A stretch of DNA of 64,000 bases from Flaccisagitta enflata (GCA_965153355.1 OZ231128.1:51398001-51462000); one strand, 5' to 3'; shown: positions 12,815 through 25,058, counted from the stretch's first letter. The notes: a model not told the origin generated them from the letters alone. Translations and numbers: made by a program.

Positions 12815-13368
12815 AACAAGGCTGGATACACGGACGGTTGGGCAGGAGTACTGAAGGGAAAAGCGCCCGGAATTCAAAAATGTGATAGACGGACGGACCG
12901 ACATACCGACCGAAGCGGCAAGGTGTGCAGTTGCGTGTCCGCGACTATTGACTGATTCGAGGTGGTTGATTTGTTGCGCGCGAAAAGGTTTACGCGCCGT
13001 AGCTGAGAGAGTGAGTCAAATAAATCAAGGCCTGATACACGGCAAAATTTAGTAGCCGTCGGTTGGGCAGGAGCAATAATGCAAAAACCGCTTGGAATTC
13101 AAATATGTGACCTACCGACGGACCGACGGACTGACACGGTAAGTTCTAGAGTAGCGTGTCCTCGACTAACAAGGCCGGATACACGGCTACCAAAGTCGCG
13201 TGCGGGTGGGTTATATTTGAGGTTCGCCAGACCATTTGGGCAGGAGCAGTAAGGTCAAAGAAATAAAATCATCATAAAAGTAATGTGTGACCAACCAACC
13301 GACCAACCGACCAACCGACCGACGGACAAAGCGGGTTGTAGAGTCGTGTGCACGCGACTAAAAACAAA
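12815..13368 (-). repeat. Three family A elements in head-to-tail chain, minus strand
   Basis: Units at about 12818-12957, 13028-13172 and 13172-13365. Each begins (plus-strand view) with CAAGGC(T/C)GGATACACGG or CAAGGCCTGATACACGG, has TTGGGCAGGAGCAGT or a similar word, an ACGGACCGAC-type array, and ends with a reversed head such as GAGTCGTGTGCACGCGACT at 13340. The third copy is the cleanest full-length example. Confidence 0.8.
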
Positions 13369-13495
13369 TACTATATAAAACTTCGTATCTATGGAAGAGG
13401 TAAAATTCTCGTGAATCCTGCCTAGTTTCATTTACACAAACACAGACATGTGAGCTCGCACACACCACACACACAGTCACACGCACACACACGAG

Positions 13496-13689
<194 letters not shown>

Positions 13690-13785
13690 CCAATCAAAAT
13701 CCAGTCTATTCGCTTTAGCGTCATAATTTTGACGATGACAGTAGCAATGACGACTTGGTTGACGACGACTTGGTTGACGACGAAG

Positions 13786-13902
<117 letters not shown>

Positions 13903-14499
13903 GGAAAAAGAACGGTTATAACGTTTTGTCGAGGACAATCACAGAAGAGTTTTGGTTATGAAGTGTGAAAGAATTCAACCGATGATTTTCGTTCTCATTC
14001 TTGTTGTCTTTATCGTTTAGATAACCAAACTTACCTAAAGAAAAGAAGAAATATTGGGAAACAATTTAATAGAGACCAGCAATAAAATTTGTCTCGAAAA
14101 AGCGTATTATTCCATAGTGCAACAGTGGCGCGCTCCGCGACACAACTACTTACAAACAAACTCCTTACTTTCCTGTCTTCCTCCCGCCCATCCTTTCTAG
14201 TCGCATGCATGCAACTCTTTAAGTCACAGTGCAAACGAATACAAAATTTGACAAGTCAAAACGATTTATACGATATTTTTTGTCCCCGACAAACAGTTTT
14301 CGTCGGTGACTATAAAGTAGCAGTGATGCGTTGTCTGTTGTTCGTTCGTTCGTTTAAAACCTTCTCATATCTTTTGAACCAGACCTCAGAAGTGCATGAA
14401 ACTTTACCAGTGGTATTTTTATGTCAATGGGAGCTTGTGTACCAATTTTCAGAAAAATTCATTAACTTTTACTACCCTTTGCCTATTATTTTTGTAGTA

Positions 14500-15012
14500 A
14501 TATTTTACTAGACTTAGGCGATTTCCATAGGCAGAGGGTAGTAAACCTATGTGAATTTTTTTTTAATTTGGTATACAAGTAAAGGGTACTAAATAAACAA
14601 CCCCCGCAAAATTCGAATTAAATCTGAGGTCTGGTGTATGAGATATTAGCTTATTTATGTAGTAATATGTTACTAGGACTTAGGCATTTTACATAGGTAG
14701 AGGGTAGTAAACTACTGTCATCATCTTCTTTTAATTTGGAATACAAGCAAAGGGCACTAAATGAACAACCCCTGCAAAATTCGAATTAAATCTGAGGTCT
14801 GGTGTATGAGATATTAGCTTATTTATGTAGTAATATGTTACTAGGACTTAGGCATTTTACATAGGTAGAGGGTAGTAAAACTATGTGAATTTTTTTTCAA
14901 TTTGGTATACAAGTAAAGAGTACTAAATGGACAACCCCTGCAAAATTCGAATTAAATCTGAGGTCTGGTGTATGAGATATAAACTTATTTATGTAGTAAT
15001 ATATTACTGCTG
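14500..15012 (+). repeat. About 167-bp tandem repeat, three copies
   Basis: CTGAGGTCTGGTGTATGAGA recurs at 14624, 14792 and 14958, and TACATAGGTAGAGGGTAGTA recurs in the same phase. A partly inverted relative, ACTACCCTTTGCCTATT, lies at about 14471. No coding frame. Confidence 0.85.
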
Positions 15013-15290
15013 TGGGAGTGGGTGAACTGTCCATTGAGGAGATTCGCAGTTTTCTCATTTGCATGTTGCGGATGACCATTTATTTGTTTAAAGATTTTTG
15101 TGTGATGTATTTATTAGTTTGACATTATGCTATACTCACTCATGTTGTTGTCTTGCTTCACAGCAATTTCATTATTATGATTTAAATGATAAACAACTAG
15201 TAATTTAGTTACTTGTAAGTCCCAACACTGAGTTACTTAAAGTATTCAGGAGATTTGTACTGGTCAAAGTTCACCTTCATGGTTATTAGG

Positions 15291-15300
15291 TTCACACACA

Positions 15301-15358
<58 letters not shown>

Positions 15359-15672
15359 TACACACACACGTGTACACACACACGTGTACACACACACATG
15401 TTCACACACATGTTCACACACATGTTCACACATGTTCACACACACACACACGTGTGCACACACACACACGCGTGTGTACACACGCGTGTGTACACACACG
15501 TGTGTACACACACACGCGTGTACACACACATGCGTGTACACACACACACAGGTGTACACGCACACGCGCGTGTACACGCACACGCGCGTGTACACGCACA
15601 CGCGCGTGTACACGCACACGCGCGTGTACACACACACGCGTGTACACACACACATGTGTGTACAGACATGTG
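15291..15672 (+). repeat. (CA)n grading into TACACACACACGCGTG-type repeat
   Basis: Pure (CA)n at 15291-15356, then degenerate (CA)nCGTGTA units to about 15672. Alternating purine-pyrimidine sequence gives open frames in several registers on both strands, none of them a gene. Confidence 0.97.
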
Positions 15673-15823
15673 CACACTTGGACATCAGTGTTTAATGTTT
15701 AAGGTATGCCGTCATGGACATCAATTTATTTTTTTTTGAAATTTTTTTTTGAATTTTTTTTTTTTTTTTTTTTTCTTTAATTTTTTTTCAGATTTTAAAT
15801 ATTTTTTGTTGTGTATCTTCTCG

Positions 15824-15895
15824 AGTCGCGTTTACGCGACGAGAAAGCTTCAATAATTGCAGTCCCCAGTCGGGGACTGCAATTTTGAAGCTTTT
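15824..15895. repeat. Two adjacent hairpins
   Basis: GAGTCGCGTTTACGCGAC is a palindrome resembling the family-A head. It is directly followed by a hairpin whose arms AAGCTTCAATAATTGCAGTC and GACTGCAATTTTGAAGCTT flank CCCAGTCGGG. Confidence 0.8.
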
Positions 15896-16064
15896 TATTC
15901 TATATATTCAAAGATTTTTTCTTGAGAAAAAGGATTTGTGGTTGGTAATCATCAATTTTTTGCATAGGAAAACGTTTTTCTGTACCATATTCTTAGGAAA
16001 TGTGAGAAAAAAGGATGCAAAATTGATGGATTTTTAATAAAATTTGATTCTTGTGCATTGACAT

Positions 16065-16218
16065 GTCTCGCATGAAAAACCGAATCTGTCTCTGAATTCA
16101 AAATTTTGCATTTTGGAAAACATGGCATCAGTCTAAACACTTTTAAGAAACAGGCCATGTGTTTAGAAATGCAAAATTTTGCATTCAGAGACAGATTCGG
16201 TTTTTCACGTGGCAACAT
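16065..16218. repeat. Foldback hairpin sharing a core with 20039-20189
   Basis: The left arm holds GAAAAACCGAATCTGTCTCT and TTCAAAATTTTGCATTT. The right arm holds the reverse complement (AGAGACAGATTCGGTTTTTC). The loop side contains GGCCATGTGTTTAGAAATGC. Confidence 0.8.
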
Positions 16219-16559
16219 CTCATGTTTTCCGTGCAATTTTTTTTAAAGAATTCTGTTTTTTCACTGAGTATGCTGCGACTTTATCGATGCGTGATCAATA
16301 CCATTGGTCAGTTAACCGTTTTTTAATTAATTTAGGGAGTATTAAGCATGCATAAGACTTAAGTTTTTGTTATATTTCCGCTGCATAGCAGCGTAATCCA
16401 TCACAGAACAGAACGATTTGTCAAATTTGACGCTGTTCTGCACCACGACTTAATCTGTTAAGTTGGCCAGTCTGTCTGTCTGCTTTTTTTTTAAATCATG
16501 TGACTTCATTACACATACGGCAAAACTGCAAATTAAAACACACCTAGCGTCGATCAAAT

Positions 16560-16942
16560 TTGATTCTGCGTGTTGGTTTTCCAACCCGTACATCGGTCAG
16601 TCAGTCCCTTAGTTCATCAGTCCATCAGTCCGTCGGTAAATCCGTCCATTGGTCCGTCACATTTTTAGTCGCGCGCTACACAACTCTACACCCCGCTTTG
16701 TTGGTCCGTCAGTCCCTCCGCCCATCACACTTTACTTTTATTGGGGGTTTGTGGTCTTTGGCCTCACGGCACCTTCCCAAATTATCATTTGACCTCAAAA
16801 GTGGTCCCTGCCCACCCGCACTGCACTATGAGCCAGATCAGCCCAGCTAAAGAAAATTCCCATACCCAGCCTCTAACCACCCAGCAACCACCCCAATACG
16901 CTCAAACCGCACTGGGTAGCCGTGTATCCAGCCTTCTTTGAA
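16560..16942 (+). repeat. Family A element with extended spacer
   Basis: Tetranucleotide runs at 16585-16650 and 16702-16725. A degenerate head AGTCGCGCGCTACACAACTC at about 16668, CTACACCCCGCTTTGTTGG, then CTGCCCACCCGCACTGCACT, about 100 bp of CCCAGC-rich insert, and a terminal GGTAGCCGTGTATCCAGCCT. The insertion within the tail marks this as a disrupted copy. Confidence 0.7.
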
Positions 16943-16944
16943 TT

Positions 16945-17910
16945 GCTACCAGTCTATGCTGAATTGAATACAATTTTGCAGGACCCAACCGATGCTTTGT
17001 GAATTCAAGAACAGGTCAAACACTAAACGCAGTTTCACACTTAGAAATTCGGATTTTTCCCGTTTTGACTAGGGTTTGACCTGTTTTAGGCCCAATTTGA
17101 TGTTGAACTGAATAGATGTTGTTTCGTTTGATCTCAGTTGGTCAATTCATTAAAACCAAAAAAATCAACCAAGTAATGCATATATACTTGGAAATGCAGT
17201 ATTTGTCCATATTTGCTTAGTTTTGACCTGTTTTCAAGTGTTTCTGATCCAGTTTTGTGTGAGAAACTGCCCTGGGTACCATACTTTCTGTAGCGGTGGT
17301 CATGTTCGAGCAGTTGGCTTAAAAGATTGCAACTAACCATCAATTTTGTACTGAAAATTGAAATATTTGCCCATTTTGAATCTTTTACATTTCATTTTTT
17401 GCCTTTAGAAAGAAATAACTTTTGAACGGTTGGACCAATATTCGCGCCAAAGGTACCAGTCGATTCGTCTGAAAAAACTCTACATTTTGGTCACCAATTT
17501 TTTATATTTATCTGAAAAAATGTATGATATATGGCCTAAAACGTGAAGACATGTCATCAACGATTATTTTGAGGCAAATCTAGCATCATTTTTGCAGGCT
17601 TATTGTGCTAAAAAGTGCAATCTGAAGGAAGCGATCGACCTAAATCATCTTATTAAGTGTGTATGAGTGTGAATTGACCAAAAAATTCATGATAATCACG
17701 ATATTTAGATTAGGTGTCCCCTTACTAATAAAGGACGACATGGAGATTGGGGAATCAAAAAATGTAATAACTCGTGAAAAGGCGATAACATCGTTTAGAA
17801 TGCTGCCTCAGCGAGGGAAAAACATTGATGTGGCACAAGATAATCTACTGACAATAATACCGAGAATAATACCGAAGGAACAAACAATTTCCTCTGACTC
17901 AAATTGTGAT
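16945..17910. other. Unassigned sequence
   Basis: No supported feature. The phrase ATAACTTTTGAACGGTTGGA at about 17408 resembles the style of sequence inside the TIR element at 9735-10342, but no termini were found. Confidence 0.35.
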
Positions 17911-17912
17911 GA

Positions 17913-18041
17913 TTACTCGAAAACGTCATTCCTACTTAAGATTAGAGATACATTTCCAAGTTGAGATATTGACTGAGTAACGGTACGCGTGGCACTTCCA
18001 ATACCAGCACCAGTAATGCCTATCAACAAACCAATGACCAT
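17913..18041 (-). CDS. Possible small hydrophobic ORF (42 aa)
   Basis: A 42-codon ATG-to-TAA frame on the minus strand encodes a hydrophobic N-terminal half with alternating Ile/Gly/Ala (MVIGLLIGITGAGIGSA), then a polar half ending in VFE. It could be an exon or relic of a membrane protein. I recognise no family, and the opposite strand carries an unrelated 101-codon frame (17659-17964) that is equally unproven. Low confidence. Confidence 0.15.
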   Translation of the reverse strand: MVIGLLIGITGAGIGSATRTVTQSISQLGNVSLILSRNDVFE

Positions 18042-18231
18042 TTTCCTTGGTAATAGGGTGTGCAGAGAAATCTACAAATGAGGTTTGTTTAATTCGTCAA
18101 CTTAAAAAGCGAGAGAGGCATACAACAAACATGATCTCACTTTAGATATCACGGAATGAAAAGATAGAAAATAAATAAGAACAAAACAACAAAAAGATTT
18201 TTCAGGTTTCGACAGAGACAATGGCATGTAG

Positions 18232-18660
18232 CTATAAAATGGCACGGTTGCTATGATTAGGAAGAGAGATAACAAATTTCCGGTTAGCTTTAGCAAAGGT
18301 ATCGCAGAGGGCAGGGTATCCAAAACCCTCTCTCAAGCTTCGAACGCTCTCCCATTTTTGGAAGGTAAATATCTTTCGGATTGCATTATTCAGTGCTGTT
18401 GTACAGTCCGTCATCTGTCTACCGGTGTAGTCTTTTATCGAAGATGCATACGTGAAACAAGGCACACAGTGGGAATACAAATCATGCATTAGAATAGTTT
18501 CATCGGGTACGTGGATTTGATTCAGTACAGAATTCGCGGCTCTATAAAATGAACGTAAGTCATCCTCGTGAGAAAAGGACAGTGAGGGACTACTTTTAAT
18601 ACTTGTACCAAGGTATTTGATTTCATCCACAAAATCCACAAATCCACAAATCCACAAATC
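18232..18660 (-). pseudogene. LINE reverse-transcriptase C-terminal fragment
   Basis: The minus-strand frame contains DEIKYLGTSIKSS, the conserved post-catalytic segment F/Y-KYLG common to non-LTR retrotransposon RTs. It is followed by the usual thumb-like region with HDLYSHCVPCFTYASSI and NNAIRKIF, where LINE proteins have a repeated L..Y....P...Y pattern. No YADD box or endonuclease is present upstream; the frame runs into a short ATCCACAA tandem at 18628-18662. This is a dead fragment of a LINE distinct in sequence from the R2-like element at 41.5 kb. Confidence 0.7.
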
Positions 18661-18787
18661 CATAATTGAAAGCATAATAGAAGGAAAGGCCCCTATGAAA
18701 ACTGTAGCCCCCCCCTAGAGCCCAGCATATTGAAGCTAGGAGTATGATTTGATAGGTTATGTCAATACAAATAGCGCCATCAGAGCG

Positions 18788-19024
18788 TTTTAAGTCGCAT
18801 GCCACGTTACTCTACACCTCGCTTTGTCCGTCGGTCGGTCGGTCGATCGGTCAGTGGTCGGTTGGTTGGTCCATTGGTCGGTCGGTCGGTCGGTCGGTCC
18901 CCATTTTACTTTTTCGACATTTTTAGGTGTTTACTGCTTCAACCCAAATACCCTAGTGAACTTCACCATCACTGCTCCTGCCCACCCGCACGCGACTATG
19001 GTAGCCGAGAATCCGGTCTTGGGT
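18788..19024 (+). repeat. Family A element, well-preserved copy
   Basis: Head AAGTCGCATGCCACGTTACT, then CTACACCTCGCTTTGTCC, then a GTCG/GTCA/GTTG tetranucleotide array to about 18900. The spacer begins CCATTTTACTTTTTCGAC. The tail CTGCCCACCCGCACGCGACT is followed by TGGTAGCCGAGAATCCGGTC. Confidence 0.8.
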
Positions 19025-19081
19025 GAGTTTTGCCTTGTAACATAGATTACTGCTGCCCTAAAAGATAAGAAACCGAGTAAA

Positions 19082-19672
<591 letters not shown>

Positions 19673-19679
19673 AGGGTAG

Positions 19680-20035
19680 TGAAAAAAAAAACAATGAGGA
19701 GAATAAATATAAAGTAGTAAAGACTCTTTACTAAAGAGAATGGAACAAATATTCAATTTGTCGGGAAGACATGGGCAACAAGAAACTGTTTAGTGTTTAC
19801 CAATATGTCATGGTGTACACGAACAGGAAATTTTGGTTTCACTTTACTTTTTGCTTGTTATATATATTTATAATCAAAAAATATTATTTAGATTTTAGTT
19901 AAATATTTTTTATATAATTTATAAGGTGTCTTAACAATGTTTTTCAACCCAGAATACTGACAATGGTTTCATAACAATCAGAAATAGAAATTGAATGTTT
20001 GAATTCCTTAAAAAAATAGTGAACAAAATTTAAAA
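19680..20035. other. AT-rich unassigned sequence
   Basis: Nothing recognised. Confidence 0.4.
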
Positions 20036-20038
20036 AGG

Positions 20039-20190
20039 TTGTTAGGTGAAATTATATCATGTCCTCAATAAAGAAAATTTTGCATTTCTAAGAACATGGC
20101 CCTTTTCTCATATGTTTTTAAAAAGAGGCCATGTTCTTGGAAATGCAAATTTCTTTATTTCTATGCAATAATATAATTTCACCTAACAGG
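20039..20190. repeat. Foldback hairpin, about 66-bp arms
   Basis: The left arm starts GTTAGGTGAAATTATAT and continues to TTTGCATTTCTAAGAACATG. The right arm is its reverse complement, ending ATATAATTTCACCTAAC. The loop-proximal core GCATTTCTAAGAACATGGCC is shared with the hairpin at 16065-16218. Confidence 0.85.
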
Positions 20191-20453
20191 AGTGAGATAA
20201 CAAGGTATAATTTTCTGTAAAAAATCTTCTTTTTTATACCTTTTTTTAATACATTATGTACATCAGATTTGTATGTCAGAGATTATCTTTACAAAAATTT
20301 ATCATTCAACACTAAAAAATGTATTTTTCAATAAAAAAAATTATAAAAAAATGATATAAAAAATATCTAAAAAATTGTAATGACCCATGAAATTTCTTCT
20401 TCCCGTACACTGCGTCATATGCAGAATTGAGCGGAATTGCTGTCTCAATGGCG

Positions 20454-21013
20454 CACAGTGCTTGTTTAGGCCACTCGACGAAGTTTATTTCACCAGCCTG
20501 TCACCAACCCCCTAAATCCACCTAAACCACCTACACAGTGCTTGTTTAGGCCACTCGACGAAGTTTATTTCACCAGCCTGTCACCGACCCCCTAAATCCA
20601 CCTAAACCACCTACACAGTGCTTGTTTAGGCCACTCGACGAAGTTTATTTCACCAGCCTGTCACCGACCCCCTAAATCCACCTAAACCACCTACACAGTG
20701 CTTGTTTAGGCCACTTAACAAAGTTTATTTCACCAGCCTGTCACCGACCCCCTAAATCCACCTTAACCACCTACACAGTGCTTGTTTAGGCCACTCGACG
20801 AAGTTTATTTCACCAGCCTGTCACCGACCCCCTAAATCCACCTAAACCACCTACACAGTGCTTGTTTAGGCCACTCGACAAAGTTTATTTCACCAGCCTG
20901 TCACCGACCCCCTAAATCCACCTAAACCACCTACACAGTGCTTGTTTAGGCCACTTGACGAAGTTTATTTCACCAGCCTGTCACCGACCCCCTAAATCCA
21001 CCTAAACCACCTT
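20454..21013 (+). repeat. 80-bp satellite, seven tandem copies
   Basis: CTTGTTTAGGCCACTCGACG or a close variant begins at 20461, 20541, 20621, 20701, 20781, 20861 and 20941, exactly 80 bp apart. Each unit also carries CACCAGCCTGTCACCGACCC and CTAAATCCACCTAAACCACC. Copies differ at only a few sites. Confidence 0.98.
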
Positions 21014-21019
21014 ACCCGT

Positions 21020-21890
21020 CTATTGATTGGGAGCTTGCATAGAATTGTTCCGTTTTAGATTCTTTCGGCTGATACTGGTACGAAGAAACGAACGGACGAA
21101 TGGACGGATGCAAAAAAGGAACAAACGATCGTAGAAGCGTACGTACAAGTCGATAAAAAGACGCCGTCGGTAGAGGTGGTGTGGTGTGGTGTGGTGTGGT
21201 GTGGTGTGAGGTACCGAATCGTTTTGAGGAAAAGGCGGAGGCGGGATGTTAGGGAAATACAAGTGGAGGCAAGGGTAAAAACGCAGAGATTTACAACTTA
21301 GTCGAATTGGCATCGTTTTTTCCACATCGTAAAACTTTCGCAACTTGCTGACTTCTTCATTCGAGGGTAAGTTTGAAAAGCGGTGAATATACGTATGAAC
21401 GAGCAAAAACTTAGCAAAAAACTTTGCAATGGAAAACCTGTAGCCTCTGCTCCATTTTTTGTCTGTTTTTATATTGTTTTTTTTTTCTTTTTTTTTGTCT
21501 TCTGTCTTCTGTCTTTTTTTTTCTCTCTCCATGCTTACGAATTTGCATACCTTTGTTTTACAGCTGTTTAATACACTTTTCAATTGATGTTTTATTCATT
21601 CAATTATTGTTCAACGTCGTTTATTGCATGTAAGTTACGTGTAAGTCACGATAAGGTTTCCAATAAGTATCGGCCAGTCCGTTTGTCACTCTGACTGTCC
21701 GTCTGTGCACACTTTGATTGTCAGGGTAGTTAACATCTTCTTTTAGATCATGCTTTTTTGACATTAGGTCAGTTTTTGATTTCGTTTTTGTTTTGTTTGT
21801 TTTTTTTTCAGGAAAGAAGTCAGTATGAAAATATAAAATTTTGCGTATTGTCCAGCGTTGGTCGTCGAGCGAGTTTTGCAACGTTTTGGG
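21020..21890. other. Unassigned sequence with GTGTG pentamer run
   Basis: A (GTGTG)n run lies at 21178-21208. The minus-strand frame 21020-21583 has no recognisable domain. A short GTCTGTCC stretch at 21690-21705 may be a family-A trace. Confidence 0.4.
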
Positions 21891-21909
21891 CTCTTAACCT
21901 ATTAAGGGC

Positions 21910-22150
21910 TCGTTTCTAGTCAGAGACAATCGCGTTTTTAACGGGCCACTCGGTCGCTCGCTACGTTCGTTCGCTCGCACCGCACGTTCCGCTCACTCGC
22001 TCTGCAGCGCTTTTCTTCGCTACGCTCTGTTCACAGGCTCGCTCACTCACTTGTGGGACAGTTGAAATTCTTAAATATGTGTTCAAGCTGTAAACTTGTT
22101 TCACAGGAACAAACGCGGTTTTCATCTTCACAAGAAACACGCCCTTAGTC
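21910..22150 (+). repeat. Repeat D, copy 3
   Basis: Same landmarks as 8905-9190: TAGTCAGAGACAATCGCG, TTTTTAACGGGCCACTCGGT, a CGCTCGC-rich middle, GGGACAGTTGAAATTCTTA, AGAAACACGCCCTTAG. Confidence 0.85.
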
Positions 22151-22154
22151 ACCT

Positions 22155-23461
22155 AGAAACAAAACATTTGCACTTAGTTTTCGCTTTTCTTCAATTCTTT
22201 CATTTCCTCGTCTTCTTTTCGAATTTTTTTCCTGACATCTGAAAGAAAAAAGACAAAAGGATAGTTTATTATAGTTGTATTAGAGTTACAGATCGACCGA
22301 CAGACAGATAAAGCGGGTTATAAAGTTACGTGCTCGCGATGAAAAAGCACGATTTGACGAGTGTAAAGAAATGTCATACAAAGTCACAGAGGAGAGATGA
22401 ATTGTTTTCAATTTTCGTAATTAAATGCGATAAGATACAACGGCATCGCAGTCAGTGACAGATACAGCAAAATACGCGAGCGGAGAGATAGAGAAAGAGA
22501 GAGAGGACTATGGAAAAAAGGCCAGGGGTGAACATATTGTTCCATGGCCTTTGATTTTCCTCCCCCCCCCCCACCTTTGAATTTATTTCCTGCGCGGTCG
22601 AAAAGTTGTTGATATTCTTTCCTGTATTAAATAGTACCAATTAGGGAAGTGGAAGCAGCTGCCCTCTTCAAATTTGGGGGGTGGAATAACTACTAGTATT
22701 TGAACTTTAAAATGGAAGGGGAAGGGGAAGCGGAAGCGGTGGGAGCGGCATGAAAATTGACCGCTTCCACATCCCTAGTACCAATGTAGTAATTTTTGGG
22801 GTAACTAGTATAAATTTGTCTTGTAGTAATAGCATATCATCTTTTGGGGCTACCAAAAACTTCTTTGATTTTCTTCCCTTTTTTCTCTCTTCGATTTCCT
22901 TCCCCATTTTCAAACCCTTGTAGAACAACATACACCCACGAAAGGTGGCAGAGTGAAGAATAGAGACAGAAACAGATAAAGTAGAGCTTCTGCAGGAGTT
23001 GCGTATGGGAGCAGAAAAATCTCAAAACATTCCAAAACATGGTTGTTCCGAGCCGAATAATTAGAGTAAAGTACATTGAGCGACAAAGTATACTGCAACG
23101 ACTAAAATTGTTCATAAGTTTCTCTGAAATGTAAAATTCTTTTCTAAAACTTCATGATAGACCTGACAAGTGTCTGATTGTGTTCTCCATGCTTTCCATG
23201 CTCATCCTGTTGCTTTAGATTTGCTCTTTTTAAAACATTTTACTTTTAAGTGCTGGATGTAGAGGTAGGATCATTTCGGACAAGAAGTAGTATAGAAACA
23301 TTGCTGGTACGTTATAAACTCGTGTAGCGAACATAGAAAAAAAGTTGAAAAAAAAAAATGACAGAAGCTCTCTACGTTTCAGACCGTTAAGACATTCCTC
23401 TCATTCTTCTTTTTACATTCTTTATTTTCCATCATAACTCCCCACAATGTCAAAGTTGATG

Positions 23462-23497
<36 letters not shown>

Positions 23498-23975
23498 CTC
23501 CGTCCGCCTCCAATCTCTTTTCTCTCCTCCCAAAGAGCATTAAGAAGAAAGAGAAAAAGAGGCGATAAAAATCTCAGTTTTGCTATTTCGCGACCTCGCC
23601 TCTTCACAATTGGTGGCAGTTTGAAAGCAGGGGGGGAGGGGGGGGGGTTATGAGGGTGTAGCAGTTGACTCAGTAAACTACCTGACCAACTGCCCTGCCA
23701 AGAATCAACTCGGTTAATATCCACTTATCTGGGTCATCTAAATCATATAATCCCGAATGTTCTGAATATGGTTCTCCAGGAGTTTGTGATTCCGAATCAT
23801 GAAGGCAGTTTGGTTGATTTTTGTCTCGACAGATTAGGTGAGGGGCTGACGTCAAGTAACCAAGTACAAAGAGGTTTAATCGTCAAGGATGGCGGAGGAA
23901 GGGCTGAAAGCGTGTGGAGAGGGAGGTTTAGTATAAGTAATGGAACATGAAATACGTATCGACGTGTAAAGTAAT
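22155..23975. other. Unassigned sequence flanking the BEL element
   Basis: Contains a degenerate minus-strand family-A head at about 22290-22345 (AAAGCGGGTTATAAAGTTAC), a (GA)n tract at 23466-23492 and two poly-C/G tracts (22562-22572, 23630-23647). No coding gene recognised. Confidence 0.45.
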
Positions 23976-23976
23976 G

Positions 23977-23981
23977 CTGGG
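23977..23981. repeat. Target-site duplication, left
   Basis: CTGGG directly before the 5' LTR; the identical CTGGG directly follows the 3' LTR. A 5-bp duplication is within the usual 4-6 bp range of BEL/Pao elements. Confidence 0.9.
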
Positions 23982-24892
23982 TGTTAGAAATGTATGTCCG
24001 TCCGTTTATTAAGTATGTGTGCTTTTGTTTCTTTTGCGTGCTTTTGGCTTTTCTTCTTTTCCTTTTATTCAATGCCAGCGTCTTTTGTTTCTTGCCATTT
24101 TTTATGGTGAACGCTAGATGGGTAACCATATGGTTGCGCCTTGTATTTTGTGCCATTTGTTTTTATTACGTAGACGAACATACGTAACTCGTCTTCGTGT
24201 CATCCACTTTTGGATTGATCGTTTTATTTATTTACGGCATTGCTTCCTAAAGTGATTGATTGATTTTCGTGATTGATTGAATGCGCCCTTGGAATTCACT
24301 AATTTCAATAATCTCTCATCTTTTTGTTGCAGATAAACTTATGAACGGACAATTAACGTTAGTTTGACATCGACAGACTGTGGGTTGAAACCAACGAAAG
24401 TGGGCCTAAAAGTAAGTTTTATAGACGCGTCTTTGCTTTTATTAACGTTGTTTTTATCTTGTCTTCCGGTCTGTTATTCTTGTCTTTTGCATTTTTGCAT
24501 TTTTATCGCCGGATTTTAACATGGTTTTTATCGCTTGCCCGATCAGCTTACTATGGGGATGATATGGATGAATTTAATGGGATGGGCCGGGGCAGGGGCA
24601 GGTATTATCAGGTGGCATGGGCTCTGGAGAAGATGAACATGTTGTCATGTGCTGTTTCTGTCCTTTATTGTGTCCTATCTCGATTTCATGTTATCTTTTG
24701 CGTTTGCTGATCACCATTAACGCCCACTTTCCCTTTCATTTTTCCCCCTCTCTTCAGTTGTTGAAATTTTTATGGAATAAACGAGACGATCGCCTTCCTA
24801 TTTTCCAATCGGCCAACTTTCTTTCACCACAAGTCGTCAGTCAGATAGACGCTCATAGACAGTGCCAGTTGAAACTCGTGGGCGTAATCATA
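23982..24892 (+). repeat. 5' LTR of the BEL/Pao element
   Basis: Begins TGTTAGAAATGTATGTCCGT and ends CGTAATCATA. It carries an AATAAA signal at 24776-24781. It also holds splice-like signals: TTTTTGTTGCAG ending at 24332, AAAGTAAGT with GT at 24412, and TTTTTCCCCCTCTCTTCAG ending at 24757. Confidence 0.95.
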
Positions 24893-25058
24893 TTTCAACA
24901 ATTTAAAAAACGACTCGACTCTTTCCATCTTCGACCTCCGAAAACGAAATTGGACAATGGCGGCAGCGCGCCGCGGCATTACCGTCTCGACCTTCAACGT
25001 CATCTGCGTGTATCTCTCGCCGGTTTGAATCAGTGTCCGAGGTCGAATCGTTTGTGCA

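Noticed and set aside
15233-15739. Cys/Val- or His/Thr-rich open frames on both strands
   Set aside because: Products of alternating CA/TG repeats; they shift with register and have no unique sequence.
20454-21013. CRISPR array
   Set aside because: Units are contiguous 80-bp tandem copies without spacers, in a eukaryotic context. The same applies to the 30-bp array at 52436-53125 and the 20-bp arrays of family C.
21020-21583. 187-codon minus-strand frame
   Set aside because: It includes a (GTGTG)n run and a poly-T/A-rich stretch, and no domain or splice structure supports it.
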